This document shows positions 6,517 to 16,209 of a stretch of 36,769 bases of DNA, in pieces. The DNA is from Elusimicrobiota bacterium. GTDB taxonomy: Bacteria > Elusimicrobiota > Elusimicrobia > UBA1565 > UBA9628. Under the pieces are notes generated by a model, which saw nothing but the letters and a program-made list of their open reading frames with translations, ran no database searches and had not been told where the DNA came from. The stretch spans positions 1 to 36,769 of the forward strand of contig JACPOW010000045.1 of assembly GCA_016191335.1 (NCBI GenBank). Direction: 5' to 3'. The number at the start of each line of letters is the position of its first letter. Position 1 is the stretch's first letter. The position numbers and the translations under genes are program-made.

Positions 6517-7544
6517 ATGAGGCGTCCGGCCTTCTTTTTGCTGGCCTTGCTGCTCGCGCTGCCCGCGCGGGCCGGGGTCGTCCGCGTCCCGGCGGCGGCC
6601 GCGGCCGCGGGGCCGGCCGCGGCGCTCGGCAGCCTGCTGGCCGCGACTTATCCCGCGATGCCCTCGCTCGCGCTCGCGGCCCCGCTGCCCACGCCGTCGA
6701 TGCTCGACACGAGCAAGGTCCAGGCCCTGATGGCCCGCGCCCAGGCCTTGTCCCCCGCGCCGGTCCCCGCCGCCCCCTCGCCCGTCGCGGCGCAGCCGCT
6801 GCGCGTCCTGGAGGCGGTCAACTCCACCTTGCGCGACCTCACCCCCGATCAGATCCGGGACATGCCCGAGGACAAGCTCCAGGCCCTGGCGAGCGTCATC
6901 ATGGACGGAGCCGAGGGCCGGGAGGCGAAGGCCGACCTGACCGCGGTCAGCGCCCTCAGTGAGGCGAGCCTCGCCCGGGTGGAGAGCCTCCGCGGCCCCG
7001 TCGTCGAGACCTTGCACAACCCCGGGCACAACGAATCGCACGGCGACATGATCACGGCCAAGGGCGTGCCGGACAAGGTGAGGCGCTTCGACTCCGAGGG
7101 CGTGGTCTTCCGCCACTACACCACGAAGGAAGGCCTCGACGCCATCCTCGCGGAGAAGAGCCTGCGCAACGGCTTCCTGTCCTACGTCGAGCTCGCCCGG
7201 GCGCTGTACACCAAGACCTACCGCGACCTCACGGGCGTGTTCCTGACCTTGCCCAAGGTCTCGGGCGACCAGGTCGGCGTGCCCGCCAAGGAATTCGCCT
7301 ATTTCGTGGACCTGCGCGTGCCGCGCGGCCTGCCGGTGCTCGAGGTCGAGAAGGGCACGATCTTCCTCGTCCCGCTGCCGGCGCGCACGCGCGGCTGGGT
7401 CGCCGACCTGTACCGGAAGTGGGTCAAGGGCGAGGAAGTGAACCCGACCTACCGGCGCAGCGTCGAGGACGTCGAGAAGGAAGGCGGCCTGGGCCCGTCG
7501 TTGTCCATGCCCATCGAGGTCGTCGGCCACGGCCGGGCCGGCCG

Positions 7545-7548
<4 letters not shown>
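6517..7548 (+). CDS. Secreted protein with ADP-ribosyltransferase-like (HYD1-type) motif
   Basis: 343 residues. A signal peptide (about 1-19, ending LPARA) is followed by an Ala/Pro-rich low-complexity part (about 20-95), a helical segment (about 96-160), and a C-terminal domain (about 185-340). That domain opens with VVFRHYTTKEGLDAILAEKSL (about 196-216). An H-Y-T-T-x-E-G-L-x-x-I-L pattern is typical of HYD1-type and related ADP-ribosyltransferase toxin folds, where the His and Tyr contact NAD. A later FAYFVDLRVP strand and a Glu in VLEVEKG could supply the rest of the fold. The assignment is by pattern only; no immunity gene is evident. It ends by overlapping the histidine-kinase gene by 4 nt, tail to tail. 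Confidence 0.7.
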
Positions 7549-8692
<1,144 letters not shown>

Positions 8693-8696
<4 letters not shown>

Positions 8697-9172
8697 GGCC
8701 CGAAGCGCTCGAACAGGCCGATCAGCTCGGCGCGTCCCAGGACATGCCCTTCCATGGCCTTGGCCGTCTCGGACGCGGTCGCGCCCGGCGGGAGCCCCAA
8801 GGTCTTGTCCAGCGCGAACAGCTTGAAGAAGTAGCGGTGGGGCTTGCCGGGCGGCGGGCAGGGTCCGCCGTAGCCGGTCCGGCTGAAGCTGTCCACGCCC
8901 CAGCTCGCCCCGTGCTTCGCCCCGCCCAGGACGCGCGCCGTCTTCGGCAGGTTCCCCGGCAGACCCGTCAGGTCCCCCGGGATGTCATAGAGCACCCAGT
9001 GGACCCACAGGCCCACGGGCGCGTCCGGGTCGTCCATGATCAGGGCGAAGCTCTTCGTCCCGGGCGGCGCGCCGGTCCACTTCAGCTCCGGCGAGGGGTC
9101 CTTGCCCTCGCAGGTGTGGACCTTCGGGATCGTCTCCCCATGCTTGAACGCCGGGCTCGTCAGCCGGAACAT
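8693..9172 (-). CDS. PEBP/YbhB-family phosphatidylethanolamine-binding-like protein
   Basis: 159 residues, the usual length for bacterial YbhB/YbcL proteins. Signature motifs are MDDPDAPVGLWVHWVLYDIP (about 46-65) and GGPCPPPGKPHRYFFKLFALD (about 101-121), which line the anion-binding pocket of the PEBP fold. No signal peptide, so cytosolic. Biochemical role of bacterial members is poorly known; eukaryotic relatives inhibit kinases. It lies 4 nt after the small upstream gene and overlaps the histidine-kinase gene by 4 nt, which makes a functional link with the kinase possible but unproven. Confidence 0.93.
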
Positions 9173-9176
9173 GCTC

Positions 9177-9503
9177 TTACGGGCGCAGGACCCTGAAGCC
9201 GACCGGGGCCGAGACCAGGAACCGGCCGTTCTTTCCCGGGATCCGCGCGATGACCGCGTGCGCGCCGTCGCCGTAGCCCGACCAGTCGTGCCACCAGAAG
9301 CCTGCGGCCTTGCGGCAGGCGAGCCAGGGGCCCTGGTCGATGGAGACGTCGAGGGTCTCCGTCGTCTCCGGGGCCGAGAGGCGGATCGTGTACTGCGCGG
9401 ACACGACCGTCTCGCCCGAGGCCGGGTAATCCACGGCGGGGCGGGGCTGCGCGGCGGAGGCGCGCTTGAGGGTGTTCAGGACGCTCTTGACGGCTGACTT
9501 CAT
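9177..9503 (-). CDS. Small protein of unknown function, possible Ig-like beta fold
   Basis: 108 residues, family not recognised. After a basic N-terminal helix (about 1-16) it shows alternating beta-strand patterns: YPASGETVVSAQYTIRLSA, LDVSIDQGPWLACRKAAGFWWHDWSGY, then HAVIARIPG. This looks like a single Ig-like or carbohydrate-binding-like beta sandwich with an aromatic patch (FWWHDW). No signal peptide. GAGGAG about 7 nt before ATG 9503 serves as a Shine-Dalgarno. It begins the operon with the PEBP and histidine-kinase genes. The 20-bp palindrome at 9582-9601 lies about 80 bp upstream. Confidence 0.75.
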   Translation of the reverse strand: MKSAVKSVLNTLKRASAAQPRPAVDYPASGETVVSAQYTIRLSAPETTETLDVSIDQGPWLACRKAAGFWWHDWSGYGDGAHAVIARIPGKNGRFLVSAPVGFRVLRP

Positions 9504-9581
9504 GGTGGTCTCCTCGACGCCGACGGCGCCGACAGTAATAGTTGTAGGTGTGTCGCAACATTACGGCCCGGGCGAGCCGTC

Positions 9582-9601
9582 GACTGTTTCCGGAAACAGT
9601 C
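9582..9601. promoter_or_regulatory. 20-bp perfect palindrome, copy of the proB/def site
   Basis: GACTGTTTCCGGAAACAGTC is fully palindromic. It lies 3 bp past the FIST stop and about 80 bp before the gene at 9503. Twenty bases (9581-9600) are identical to 32032-32051. The hairpin lacks a T-run on either strand, so an operator is favoured over a terminator. Confidence 0.65.
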
Positions 9602-9604
9602 CGG

Positions 9605-10786
9605 CTACTTGATGAGGGCCAGGCTCGAGGTGTAGCCGTGGACGAAGTTGCGGCCGCCGACGGGGCCGAACTCGCCGTTGGCGAAGAAGCCGGCCATCGG
9701 CACGGGCCCGCGCAGGGTCTGCACCAAGGTCGCGTCGTGGTCCGACTCGCCGTACAGGCCCTTGCCGCGGCCGCAGCAGGAGAAGAGGAGGGCGCCGCGG
9801 GGAGCGGCATCGACCTCCGGCAGAGAGCCCAGGAGCATCGAGAAGTCCTGGTCGGAGGTGTGCGCGTCGCGCAGCTGGAACTGCAAGGTCTGCCCGCGCC
9901 TCAGATTGGCGCCGAGGACGAGCGAGCCGGACTTGTCGTCGTAGCCGAGGAGGTTGCGGATGACGAAGTCGCCGCGGCGGAACTCGGAGCGGCCCTCGTT
10001 CATGACCAGGCCGGCGAACAGGGAGCTGCGCGCGAGGCGCTGGTCGTCGGGGGTGCACTTCGACAGCGTCTCGCGCAGGACCTCGAGAGGGTTGCGGCCG
10101 CCGAGCTCGTGCAGGACGTTGCCCTCGGCCCTGGTCACGATCAGCGGATCGCCGATCGGCCGGCAGCCCTGCGCGACGACCGTCTGGATCTCGACGGGGC
10201 CGACGAGCGCCACGCCCGCCAGGCCCTGCGTCAGGACCGAGGAGCCGAGCAGCATCCACGACGGCTTGTGCAGGAGCAGGCCGCTGGCCATGCCTCCGAT
10301 GAGCGGCGCGCCGGGATAGGCCTCGTTGAACAGCGCGGCCATCCGCTCGGGGTCGGCGCTCGCGGGATCGCCGAGGATCATGAACTTGGGGCTCTCGTTC
10401 GGATAGAGGTCGAGCTCCTTGACGAGCGCGGCTCCGTCCTCGAGGCGGCCCAGCTCCGCCGGGGCGAAGGTGAACGGCTGGACGCGCACGCCGGGCAGGC
10501 GCATGGCGAGGATCGAGATCCCCGGGGTCCGCTCGATCTCCTTGCGGCCGGCGATGACGCCGCTGGCGTTGCAGCCGAGGACGCGCAGGGGCGCCAGGCC
10601 CTTGGCGAGCAAGGTCGAGAACTCGGCGGGGTCGAAGCCTTCGAACGCCTCGGAGACGAACACGAGCGCCAGGTCGCAGGGGCCGGCGCCGAGGCGCGTG
10701 CGCGCCGTCCTCGCGGCCGCGGCGGCCGCCTTGCGCCAATCCTTGTCGTCCGAGAAGCCCTCGGCGAAGCGCTTCGCCTCGCTCAC
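9605..10786 (-). CDS. FIST-domain (N and C) sensory protein
   Basis: 393 residues with a FIST N domain (about 30-220; LALVFVSEAF, VLGCNASGVI, ISILAMRLPGV, LIGGMASG) and a FIST_C domain (about 225-385; LGGRNPLEVL, FSCCGRGKGLYG, PMAGFFANGEFGPVGG). FIST domains are predicted to bind small ligands such as amino acids and usually occur in signal-transduction proteins. No output domain is fused here and no membrane segment is seen. The GTG start at 10786 overlaps the preceding stop as GTGA. It is the last gene of the long suf-led transcription unit. Confidence 0.9.
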   Translation of the reverse strand: MSEAKRFAEGFSDDKDWRKAAAAAARTARTRLGAGPCDLALVFVSEAFEGFDPAEFSTLLAKGLAPLRVLGCNASGVIAGRKEIERTPGISILAMRLPGVRVQPFTFAPAELGRLEDGAALVKELDLYPNESPKFMILGDPASADPERMAALFNEAYPGAPLIGGMASGLLLHKPSWMLLGSSVLTQGLAGVALVGPVEIQTVVAQGCRPIGDPLIVTRAEGNVLHELGGRNPLEVLRETLSKCTPDDQRLARSSLFAGLVMNEGRSEFRRGDFVIRNLLGYDDKSGSLVLGANLRRGQTLQFQLRDAHTSDQDFSMLLGSLPEVDAAPRGALLFSCCGRGKGLYGESDHDATLVQTLRGPVPMAGFFANGEFGPVGGRNFVHGYTSSLALIK

Positions 10787-12348
10787 CGGCCCTCCCCCTT
10801 CACGGCCTCGGCCACGGCGGCCACGCCCGCGGGCTCGGCGGCGTCCGCCAGGCGGCGCAGGTCCGGGCCGCAGCCGAAGACGCGCGGGTACGACTCGGCC
10901 TGGAGACGGTGCGCGAGGATGTAGTCCTGGTCGTCGGGATCGACGAAGGAGATCACCTTGCGCGGCAGATAGAGGCGGTGCACCGCCGCGAGCAGAGCGT
11001 CCGCCTTGGGCTCCCCGGGCCGTCCGACGAGCTCGAAATCCAGGCGGCCGCGCGCGTGCAGGTCGGCGACGCGCGCCAGCCCGGCCAGCGCGAGCGGGCG
11101 GGAGGCGTCCATCGCCGAGTTCCACGCCCCCCTCAAGCCCCACTCGAGCCAGCGGCGGTAGTTGTGGTTCCCCTTGAGGTGATGCATGCGGCGGCAGACC
11201 TCGAGCGCGGAGGCGTTGAGCGCCGGGTCCACGTGCGGCTCGCGCAGGATCGCCGGGTCGCCGGCGCGCGAGACCCGGTCGAGGAAGCCGCCCGACTCCC
11301 GCTCCCAGAGCTCCTGGAACAGGAAGCGGAGCATCGCGTCCGCGAACTCCCGGTGCGCCTTCATGCCGGTCGCGAGGAAGCCGTCGGTGAAGGCGAGCGC
11401 CGTCGCGGCGGCGTCGCCGAGGAGGCCGACCACGGACTCCCCGTCGCCGCCGGCCGAATGCTGCAGGCCCAGCATGGGGTCGTACAGGCGCGTCTGCAGG
11501 AAGCTCAGGGCCTTCATCGCGGCCTCGCCGGCGCCGGGATGGCCGTAGGCGCGCGCGCGCAGCAGGGCGGAGGCCGCCAGGGCGTTGCCGTCGGCGGGAT
11601 ACACGGCGGGCTCGGGCTTGCCCGCGCGGCGGAAGGCCCCGGCGCCCGAGTCCCAGAGGGAGCGGAGCAGATGGTCGGTGACGGCGGCCGCGGCGTCGCG
11701 CCAGCGGGCCTCGCCCGTCAGGGCGTGCGCGTCCCAGAACAGGGCCGCCCAGCGGGCGTGCAGGACGAGCGGCGAGCCGCCCCCGGAGAGGAAGGCGCGG
11801 CTCGCGGGGTCCCACCCGGCCCAGCGAACCTCGAGGGCCTTCGTCAGCCGGGCGAGGGCCGCGGCGTCGCCGCGCTCGCCCGCCGCGTGCAGCAGGGCCT
11901 CGACGAGCTCGGGGTCGGCCTCGGCCGGAAGGGCGCCCAGCCCGGCGAACACGGCGGAGACCTTCGCCTCGTCGGGAGCCGACGAGAGCTCCGTCTCGCG
12001 CACGGCCCCGGTCCACGCGGGGCGGGCCGGGGCGTCGGGACGCAGCGGGGTGACCGCCTCCAGGGCGAGCAGGGCCAGCTCCTCGCCCAGCCCGGGCGTG
12101 GGAAGGGGAAGGACAGCGCGCCGCGCGCCGTCCGGGTCGAGGACCACCGCGTGGCCGGCGCCGATGCGGGCGGCCGCGTCGGGGCGCGTCTCGGGGTCGG
12201 CCAGCACCGCGACGAAGCGGCGGGCGATCTCCCCCTCGGCGGCCTCGAGCTGCTCGGGCGGGAGAGGCCCGATGGCGGCGAGGATGGGCTTGCCCTGCGC
12301 CTTGGCGCGGGCGAAGGCCTCCGCCGACCAGGACACCCAGGAGCTCAC
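10783..12348 (-). CDS. DUF255/YyaL-like protein lacking the thioredoxin CxxC
   Basis: 521 residues. The N terminus (SWVSWSAEAFARAKAQGKPILAAIG) matches the start of the DUF255 thioredoxin-like domain (usual form W..W..EAF..A....KPI...IG). The C-H-W-C-H-V-M segment that normally follows is missing. The C-terminal two thirds is an alpha/alpha-barrel-like region: YPADGNALAASALLRARAY, LGDAAATALAFTDGFLATG, FLFQELWERESGGFLDR. The family (SSP411/YyaL) is of unclear function, and this member is divergent with no redox site. GTG 12348 overlaps the nadA stop and the gene's own stop overlaps the FIST start, both as GTGA. Length is shorter than the usual 650-700 residues. Confidence 0.75.
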   Translation of the reverse strand: MSSWVSWSAEAFARAKAQGKPILAAIGPLPPEQLEAAEGEIARRFVAVLADPETRPDAAARIGAGHAVVLDPDGARRAVLPLPTPGLGEELALLALEAVTPLRPDAPARPAWTGAVRETELSSAPDEAKVSAVFAGLGALPAEADPELVEALLHAAGERGDAAALARLTKALEVRWAGWDPASRAFLSGGGSPLVLHARWAALFWDAHALTGEARWRDAAAAVTDHLLRSLWDSGAGAFRRAGKPEPAVYPADGNALAASALLRARAYGHPGAGEAAMKALSFLQTRLYDPMLGLQHSAGGDGESVVGLLGDAAATALAFTDGFLATGMKAHREFADAMLRFLFQELWERESGGFLDRVSRAGDPAILREPHVDPALNASALEVCRRMHHLKGNHNYRRWLEWGLRGAWNSAMDASRPLALAGLARVADLHARGRLDFELVGRPGEPKADALLAAVHRLYLPRKVISFVDPDDQDYILAHRLQAESYPRVFGCGPDLRRLADAAEPAGVAAVAEAVKGEGR

Positions 12349-12698
12349 GCCGCCGCCTTGTCTTCGGCCAGCTCGAACATGCGCTCGATCGGCAGCAGCG
12401 CCCGGGCGGCGACGGCCGCGGGCACCTCGATGCGCTGGGACGCGGTCGGGCGCTCGAGGGCGGAGAGCACCCGCTCCAAAGTCACGGCCTTCATGTGCGG
12501 GCACAGGCGGCACATCGGCACGAACACCTTGTCCGGGAACTTCGTGCGCGCGAGGTCGCCGAGGCCGCACTCGGTGATGAGCATGTAGGAGGGCGCCTTG
12601 TGGTCGTCCACCCACTTCATCATGTCGCCGGTGCCCCCGATGTAGTCGACGACGCTCGTCAGGGCCGGGGTGCACTCGAAGTGCGCGAGGATCCTCAC
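12345..12698 (-). pseudogene. nadA: Quinolinate synthase, 3' fragment
   Basis: 117 residues matching only the C-terminal third of NadA: ILAHFECTPALTSVVDYIGGTGDM, then FVPMCRLCPHMKAVTLERVL with the third Fe-S Cys region, ending RALLPIERMFEL. Reading opens with GTG 12698, overlapping the stop of the 5' fragment as GTGA, one frame off. The sequence [10 protein letters not shown] reads naturally across the junction in this frame, suggesting that this piece once continued upstream. The central domain is absent from both pieces. It could be translated by coupling but is unlikely to give active enzyme alone. Confidence 0.8.
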
Positions 12699-13192
12699 GC
12701 CGGGGCGCTCGTGACGACGACGTCGCTCTCGGCCTTCACCGCCGCGGTGGTGTTGATGTACACGACCACCGGAGCCCCCGGGTGTTTTCTCTTCAAGCCC
12801 CGCACGTCGGCCGCCGTTATGGATTCGGACAGAGAGCAGCCCGCTTCGGGGGCCGGCAGGAGGACCTCTTTGTCCGGGCTCAGGATCTTGGCCGTCTCGG
12901 CCATGAAGCGCACGCCGCAGAAGACGATGGTCTTCGCGTCGGAGGCCGCTCCAAGCTTGGCCAGCTTGTACGAGTCCCCGATGAAGTCCGCGACGCCGAG
13001 GAGGATCTCCGGGCGCTGATAGACGTGGGCCGGGATGACGGCCTTCTTCTCCTTCTTCAGGCGGTTGATCCGCCAGGTCAGGCGAGCGGCGCGCTCGAGG
13101 TCCTCGTCGCGGTAGCCGAGGCCGGCCAGGCCCTTGTCGGCGAGCCGGGCGGCCTCGTCCTCGAGCTCCTGCTCGGTGGGGGTCAGCGCCAC
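12695..13192 (-). pseudogene. nadA: Quinolinate synthase, 5' fragment (central domain deleted)
   Basis: 165 residues covering NadA domain 1 and the start of domain 2: [50 protein letters not shown] (first Fe-S Cys), and [19 protein letters not shown] normal NadA then runs about 65 more residues, including the GxCxVH segment with the second [4Fe-4S] ligand, before reaching the HPE region. Here the frame stops three codons after VTSA and resumes at that later region in another frame. This indicates a deletion of roughly 200 bp not divisible by three, compared with E. coli NadA. NadA condenses iminoaspartate with DHAP to quinolinate in NAD synthesis. GTG 13192 overlaps the GDPD gene by 10 nt. 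Confidence 0.8.
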
Positions 13193-13893
13193 AGGTTGAG
13201 CTCCGGGTAGTTGCAGAAGATGCCGTCCACGCCGAGCTTGAGCAGCCGGTCGCGCTCGACGGGCGTGTTGACCGTGTAGACGAGTATCTTGCGCTCGCGG
13301 TCGTGGGCCGCCTTGACCGTGCGCGCGAGCGTCTGGCGCACGCTGAGGTTGAGGCTCTCGGCGTCGATGTCCTTCATCTCGCGGAAGGCGGTCTGCAAGG
13401 TCGTCAGGCCCAGCAGGTATCCGATGCGGACCTTCTCGTCGAGCGAGCGCACCGAGTACAGCGCCGCGTGGTCGAAGCTCGAGACGACGGTGCGGGCCGA
13501 GGCGCCGCGCTTGTGGATCAGGTCCACCACGCGCTCCTCGATGCCGGGATAGACGGAGGAGCCGCGCTTGATCTCCACGTGCAGCTCGACCGACGGCGGG
13601 AGGATGTCGTAGACGTCCTCGAGGCGGGGCAGGCGCTCGCCGGTGAACTCCTTGCCGAACCAGGCGCCGACGTCGAGCCCGGAGACGTCGTCCCAGTGCA
13701 CGTTCTTGATGCGGCGCTTGTCGCGGCCGCAGCGCTTGAGGTCGTCGTCGTGGGCGACGACGAGCTCGTGGTCGAGCGTCTGGTGCACGTCGAGCTCGAT
13801 GGCGGGCGCGCCCATCGCGAGCGCGCGCAGGAAGGCGGCCATCGTGTTCTCGGGCGCGTGGCCGCTGGCTCCGCGGTGGGCGATGACTAGCAT
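13183..13893 (-). CDS. Glycerophosphodiester phosphodiesterase
   Basis: 236 residues, like cytosolic UgpQ (about 245). The catalytic [12 protein letters not shown] (H6, E15, N16), the metal ligands in AIELDVHQT (E33, D35), the second His in [10 protein letters not shown] (H48) and the ELHVEIKRG strand are present. YTVNT and [11 protein letters not shown] near the end match the GDPD barrel. It hydrolyses glycerophosphodiesters to glycerol-3-phosphate and an alcohol. No signal peptide, so intracellular. ATG 13893 overlaps the PHP gene stop by 7 nt. Confidence 0.95.
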   Translation of the reverse strand: MLVIAHRGASGHAPENTMAAFLRALAMGAPAIELDVHQTLDHELVVAHDDDLKRCGRDKRRIKNVHWDDVSGLDVGAWFGKEFTGERLPRLEDVYDILPPSVELHVEIKRGSSVYPGIEERVVDLIHKRGASARTVVSSFDHAALYSVRSLDEKVRIGYLLGLTTLQTAFREMKDIDAESLNLSVRQTLARTVKAAHDRERKILVYTVNTPVERDRLLKLGVDGIFCNYPELNLWR

Positions 13894-14714
13894 CTCTCTA
13901 TCGTCTCCATGACGGCGGCATAACCGGCGTCATCATACTCGATTCCGAGCCGCTCCTCCCGGCCGGTGTTCGGCCCGTGGAAGTCCGAGCCGCCGACCGC
14001 GAGGAGGCCCTTGCTCCTCGCCCAGTCGCCGTAGGTCCGGACCTGCGAAGGCGTGTGCCCCGAGTAGTTGACCTCGACGCCCTGGAGGCCGGAGCGGAAG
14101 AGCTCGTCGAGCTCGTTCTCCTTGCCCGCGGTCTGCGGATGCGCCAGGCAGGCGGCGCCGCCGGCGTCGCGGATCAGGGCGATCGCCTCGGCCGGGCTCG
14201 GGCCCATCGACTCGACGTAGCCGGGCTTGCCCTTGATGAGGAAGCGCTCGAAGGCCTCCTTGCGGCTCTTGACGACGCCCAGGCGCCGGAGCGCGTCGGC
14301 GACGTGCGGGCGGCCCAAGGTCTCGTGCGCGCCGGACGAGACGTCGGAGAACTCGATGGCGATGCCCAAGGCCCGGAGGTTCTCGACGATGCGCTTGGAC
14401 CTCACGGCCCGCCGCTCGCGGAACTCGGTCAGGCGCTCGGCGAAGCCCGGGGAGAGCGGGTCGATGCCGTAGCCGAGGATGTGGACCCGGTCGGCGGCGC
14501 CCTCGCCGGCGCAGTTGATCTCGATGCCGAGCCGGACGGCGAGCCCTTCCGCCTTCGCCGCGGCGAACAGCTCCGGGCCGCCGGAGACGCTGTCGTGGTC
14601 CGTGAGCGTGAGGAGCTCGACGCCGTTCTTGACCGCGCGCGCGACGAGCTCCGCCGGGGTCAACGTCCCGTCGGAGAAGACCGAATGGCAGTGCAGCTCG
14701 ACGCGCTTCGGCAC
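13887..14714 (-). CDS. PHP-domain phosphoesterase (YciV/RNase AM-like)
   Basis: 275 residues. The four PHP metal-binding motifs are all visible: [10 protein letters not shown] (H8, H10), [21 protein letters not shown] and [10 protein letters not shown], along with GIEINC and HILGYGID. The pattern matches the YciV (RNase AM / 3',5'-nucleoside bisphosphate phosphatase) group, which hydrolyses pAp-like compounds and RNA 5' ends. GTG 14714 was chosen because it falls 2 nt after the NifU-like gene stop; the longer reading from 14807 would run through that gene. It overlaps GDPD by 7 nt. Confidence 0.9.
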   Translation of the reverse strand: MPKRVELHCHSVFSDGTLTPAELVARAVKNGVELLTLTDHDSVSGGPELFAAAKAEGLAVRLGIEINCAGEGAADRVHILGYGIDPLSPGFAERLTEFRERRAVRSKRIVENLRALGIAIEFSDVSSGAHETLGRPHVADALRRLGVVKSRKEAFERFLIKGKPGYVESMGPSPAEAIALIRDAGGAACLAHPQTAGKENELDELFRSGLQGVEVNYSGHTPSQVRTYGDWARSKGLLAVGGSDFHGPNTGREERLGIEYDDAGYAAVMETIERC

Positions 14715-14716
14715 GG

Positions 14717-14947
14717 CTAGACCGCGACGACTTCCTTGATCTCGGGGATCTCCTGGCGCACCATGCGCTCGACGCCGCCCTTGAGGGTGGCCGTCGAGCT
14801 CGGGCACGAGCCGCAGGCGCCGGACAGGCGCACCTTCACGATGCCCGCGGTCTCGTCGACCCCGACCAGGGAGATGTCCCCGCCGTCGGACTGGATGTAA
14901 GGCCGGATCTTCTCCAAAACCTTCTCGACGCGTTCCTGTATCGTCAT
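14717..14947 (-). CDS. NifU-like C-terminal-domain Fe-S scaffold/carrier
   Basis: 76 residues forming a single NifU C-terminal domain: [16 protein letters not shown], then [22 protein letters not shown], where the C-x2-C motif binds a transferable Fe-S cluster. It ends EIKEVVAV. Stand-alone domains of this size (Nfu type) deliver [4Fe-4S] clusters to target enzymes. A strong Shine-Dalgarno, AGGAGGAGG (plus 14952-14960), sits 4 nt before ATG 14947 and overlaps the end of the rrf2 gene. Its place directly behind the suf genes supports cluster delivery. Confidence 0.93.
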   Translation of the reverse strand: MTIQERVEKVLEKIRPYIQSDGGDISLVGVDETAGIVKVRLSGACGSCPSSTATLKGGVERMVRQEIPEIKEVVAV

Positions 14948-14958
14948 AAATCCTCCTC

Positions 14959-15426
14959 CTACTTTCCCGGGGCCAGCTTCTCGAGCCAGGCCGGCGAGGC
15001 GCCGCACGAGCCCGCCTTCTGCTCGAGGATCGCGGCCAGGGTCACGCTCTCGAAGTAGCGCGTCACGATCTCGCCGAGCCTGGTCCACACGGGCGAGATC
15101 GCGCACTGCCCCTGATGGCGGCAGTCCTTCGCCCCGTCGTCGTACCGCTCGCACACTTCCTCGAACACGGCGCCGTCCACCGCGCGCACCACCTGCTCGA
15201 TCGTGATCTTGCACGGCGTGCGCGACAACGAATAGCCTCCGGAGCTGCCCAGGTGGCTCGTCACGAGCCCCGCCCGGCGCAGCTTGACCAGGATCTGGCT
15301 CACGTAGTCGGCGGGGACGTTGTCGGTCTCCGCCAGCCGCTCGGCCGGGACCGGGGCCTTGCCGTGTTCCGCGGCCAAGGTCACCATCAGGCGCGTCGCG
15401 TATTCGATCGAGCTCGTGATCCTCAT
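14959..15426 (-). CDS. Rrf2-family regulator, IscR-like (probable Fe-S sensor)
   Basis: 155 residues. The winged helix (about 1-70) includes [34 protein letters not shown] and [10 protein letters not shown]. Three Cys, C92, C102 and C108, lie where IscR has C92, C98 and C104, but with a longer first spacing (x9 rather than x5). They probably hold a [2Fe-2S] or [4Fe-4S] cluster. The gene starts 1 nt after sufT and ends under the NifU-like gene ribosome-binding site, so it belongs to the suf transcript. Feedback on the suf promoter, where an inverted repeat overlaps the -35, is the likely role. Position at the end of the suf genes rather than the front is less usual. Confidence 0.9.
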   Translation of the reverse strand: MRITSSIEYATRLMVTLAAEHGKAPVPAERLAETDNVPADYVSQILVKLRRAGLVTSHLGSSGGYSLSRTPCKITIEQVVRAVDGAVFEEVCERYDDGAKDCRHQGQCAISPVWTRLGEIVTRYFESVTLAAILEQKAGSCGASPAWLEKLAPGK

Positions 15427-15427
15427 A

Positions 15428-15766
15428 TCAGTATAGCCCCAATTGTTCCTTCGCGTCCTCGGTGGCCATCGTGCGCGGGTCCCACCCCGGGGTGAAGGTC
15501 AGGTCCACGTCGACGTCCTTGATGCCCGGGAGCTTCGTCAAGGCGGTGTGCGCGGCGGCGAGCAGCATAGGCCCGTATGGGCAGGCGGGCGAGGTCAGGC
15601 TCATGCGGACCTTGACCGAACGGCCCTTGGGCGACTCGCCGAACTCGGCGCCGTAGACGAGGCCGAGGTCGACGATGCTGATGTGGATCTCGGGGTCGAC
15701 GACGGGCTTGAGCGCCTCGCCGACCTGCTTGAAAGTGGCCTCGGCGGCCGTCTCGGTCTTGCTCAT
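15428..15766 (-). CDS. sufT: MIP18-family Fe-S assembly protein (SufT type)
   Basis: 112 residues of the DUF59/MIP18 family: VVDPEIHISIVDLGLVYG with the DPE motif, SLTSPACPYGPML with the conserved reactive Cys, and DLTFTPGWDPRTM. SufT proteins help mature Fe-S enzymes under iron demand. ATG 15766 overlaps the sufU stop as ATGA. Stand-alone DUF59 genes also act in phenylacetate degradation, but the suf setting decides. Confidence 0.93.
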   Translation of the reverse strand: MSKTETAAEATFKQVGEALKPVVDPEIHISIVDLGLVYGAEFGESPKGRSVKVRMSLTSPACPYGPMLLAAAHTALTKLPGIKDVDVDLTFTPGWDPRTMATEDAKEQLGLY

Positions 15767-16209
15767 GATTTCGTCACCTCGAAGCCCTGCATGACGGTGT
15801 TCCAGCCCAAGGTCGCGCACTTGACCCGCAGAGGGAACTTGCGCACGCCCTCGAGGCTCGCGAGCTGCTCGAGCTCCGGGGGCAGGCCCTTCACGTCGCC
15901 GTTCTCGAGCATCAGCTTCTTGAACGCGGCCACCAGGGCCTTCGCCTTGACGATGTCGGCGCCCTCGAGGGCCTCGGCCATCATCGCCGCGCTCGCCTGG
16001 CTGATCACGCAGCCGTGGCCGGCGTAGCGGAGCTTCTCCACCTTGCCGTCCTTCAGCACGGCCGTGATCTCGAGCTCGTCGCCGCAGACCGGGTTGATGC
16101 CGTGGGCGCGAAGGTCCGCCGGGTCGCACTTGCCCTTGCGGGTGCTGGACCGGAAATAATCGAGGAGGACCTCGCGATAGAGATCCTGGAGCTCCGCGTC
16201 GCCTTCCAT
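15763..16209 (-). CDS. sufU: SufU-type sulfurtransferase
   Basis: 148 residues from ATG 16209 (a GTG one codon upstream is possible). Zinc/sulfur ligands appear as NPVCGDELEI (Cys and Asp), GHGCVISQASAAM and RVKCATLGW. The insertion between the second and third sites typical of SufU rather than IscU is present (KAKALVAAFKKLMLENGD...). SufU takes persulfide sulfur from SufS and passes it to SufBCD, replacing SufE. The start shares one base with the sufS stop (TGATG). Confidence 0.95.
   Translation of the reverse strand: MEGDAELQDLYREVLLDYFRSSTRKGKCDPADLRAHGINPVCGDELEITAVLKDGKVEKLRYAGHGCVISQASAAMMAEALEGADIVKAKALVAAFKKLMLENGDVKGLPPELEQLASLEGVRKFPLRVKCATLGWNTVMQGFEVTKS

Noticed and set aside
9582..9601. 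Palindrome as the FIST terminator
   Set aside because: No T-run on either side, and 20 identical bases appear at 32032-32051 in a divergent promoter region, which fits an operator better.
10909..12588. 559-residue plus-strand frame opposite the DUF255-like and nadA genes
   Set aside because: Same GC-driven artefact; low-complexity translation and no promoter or ribosome-binding site. Similar long antisense frames opposite sufS, sufD, sufB and the M16 gene were dropped for the same reason.
12345..13192. nadA as a working two-subunit quinolinate synthase
   Set aside because: The GTGA junction looks like the operon's normal gene boundaries, but the central domain with the second Fe-S Cys is missing, so an active split enzyme is not supported.
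15427..15450. Internal promoter for the rrf2 gene (TATACT near the end of sufT)
   Set aside because: The hexamer is inside the sufT coding sequence (codons for Gly-Leu-Tyr), is only 3 nt from the rrf2 start, and no -35 accompanies it.
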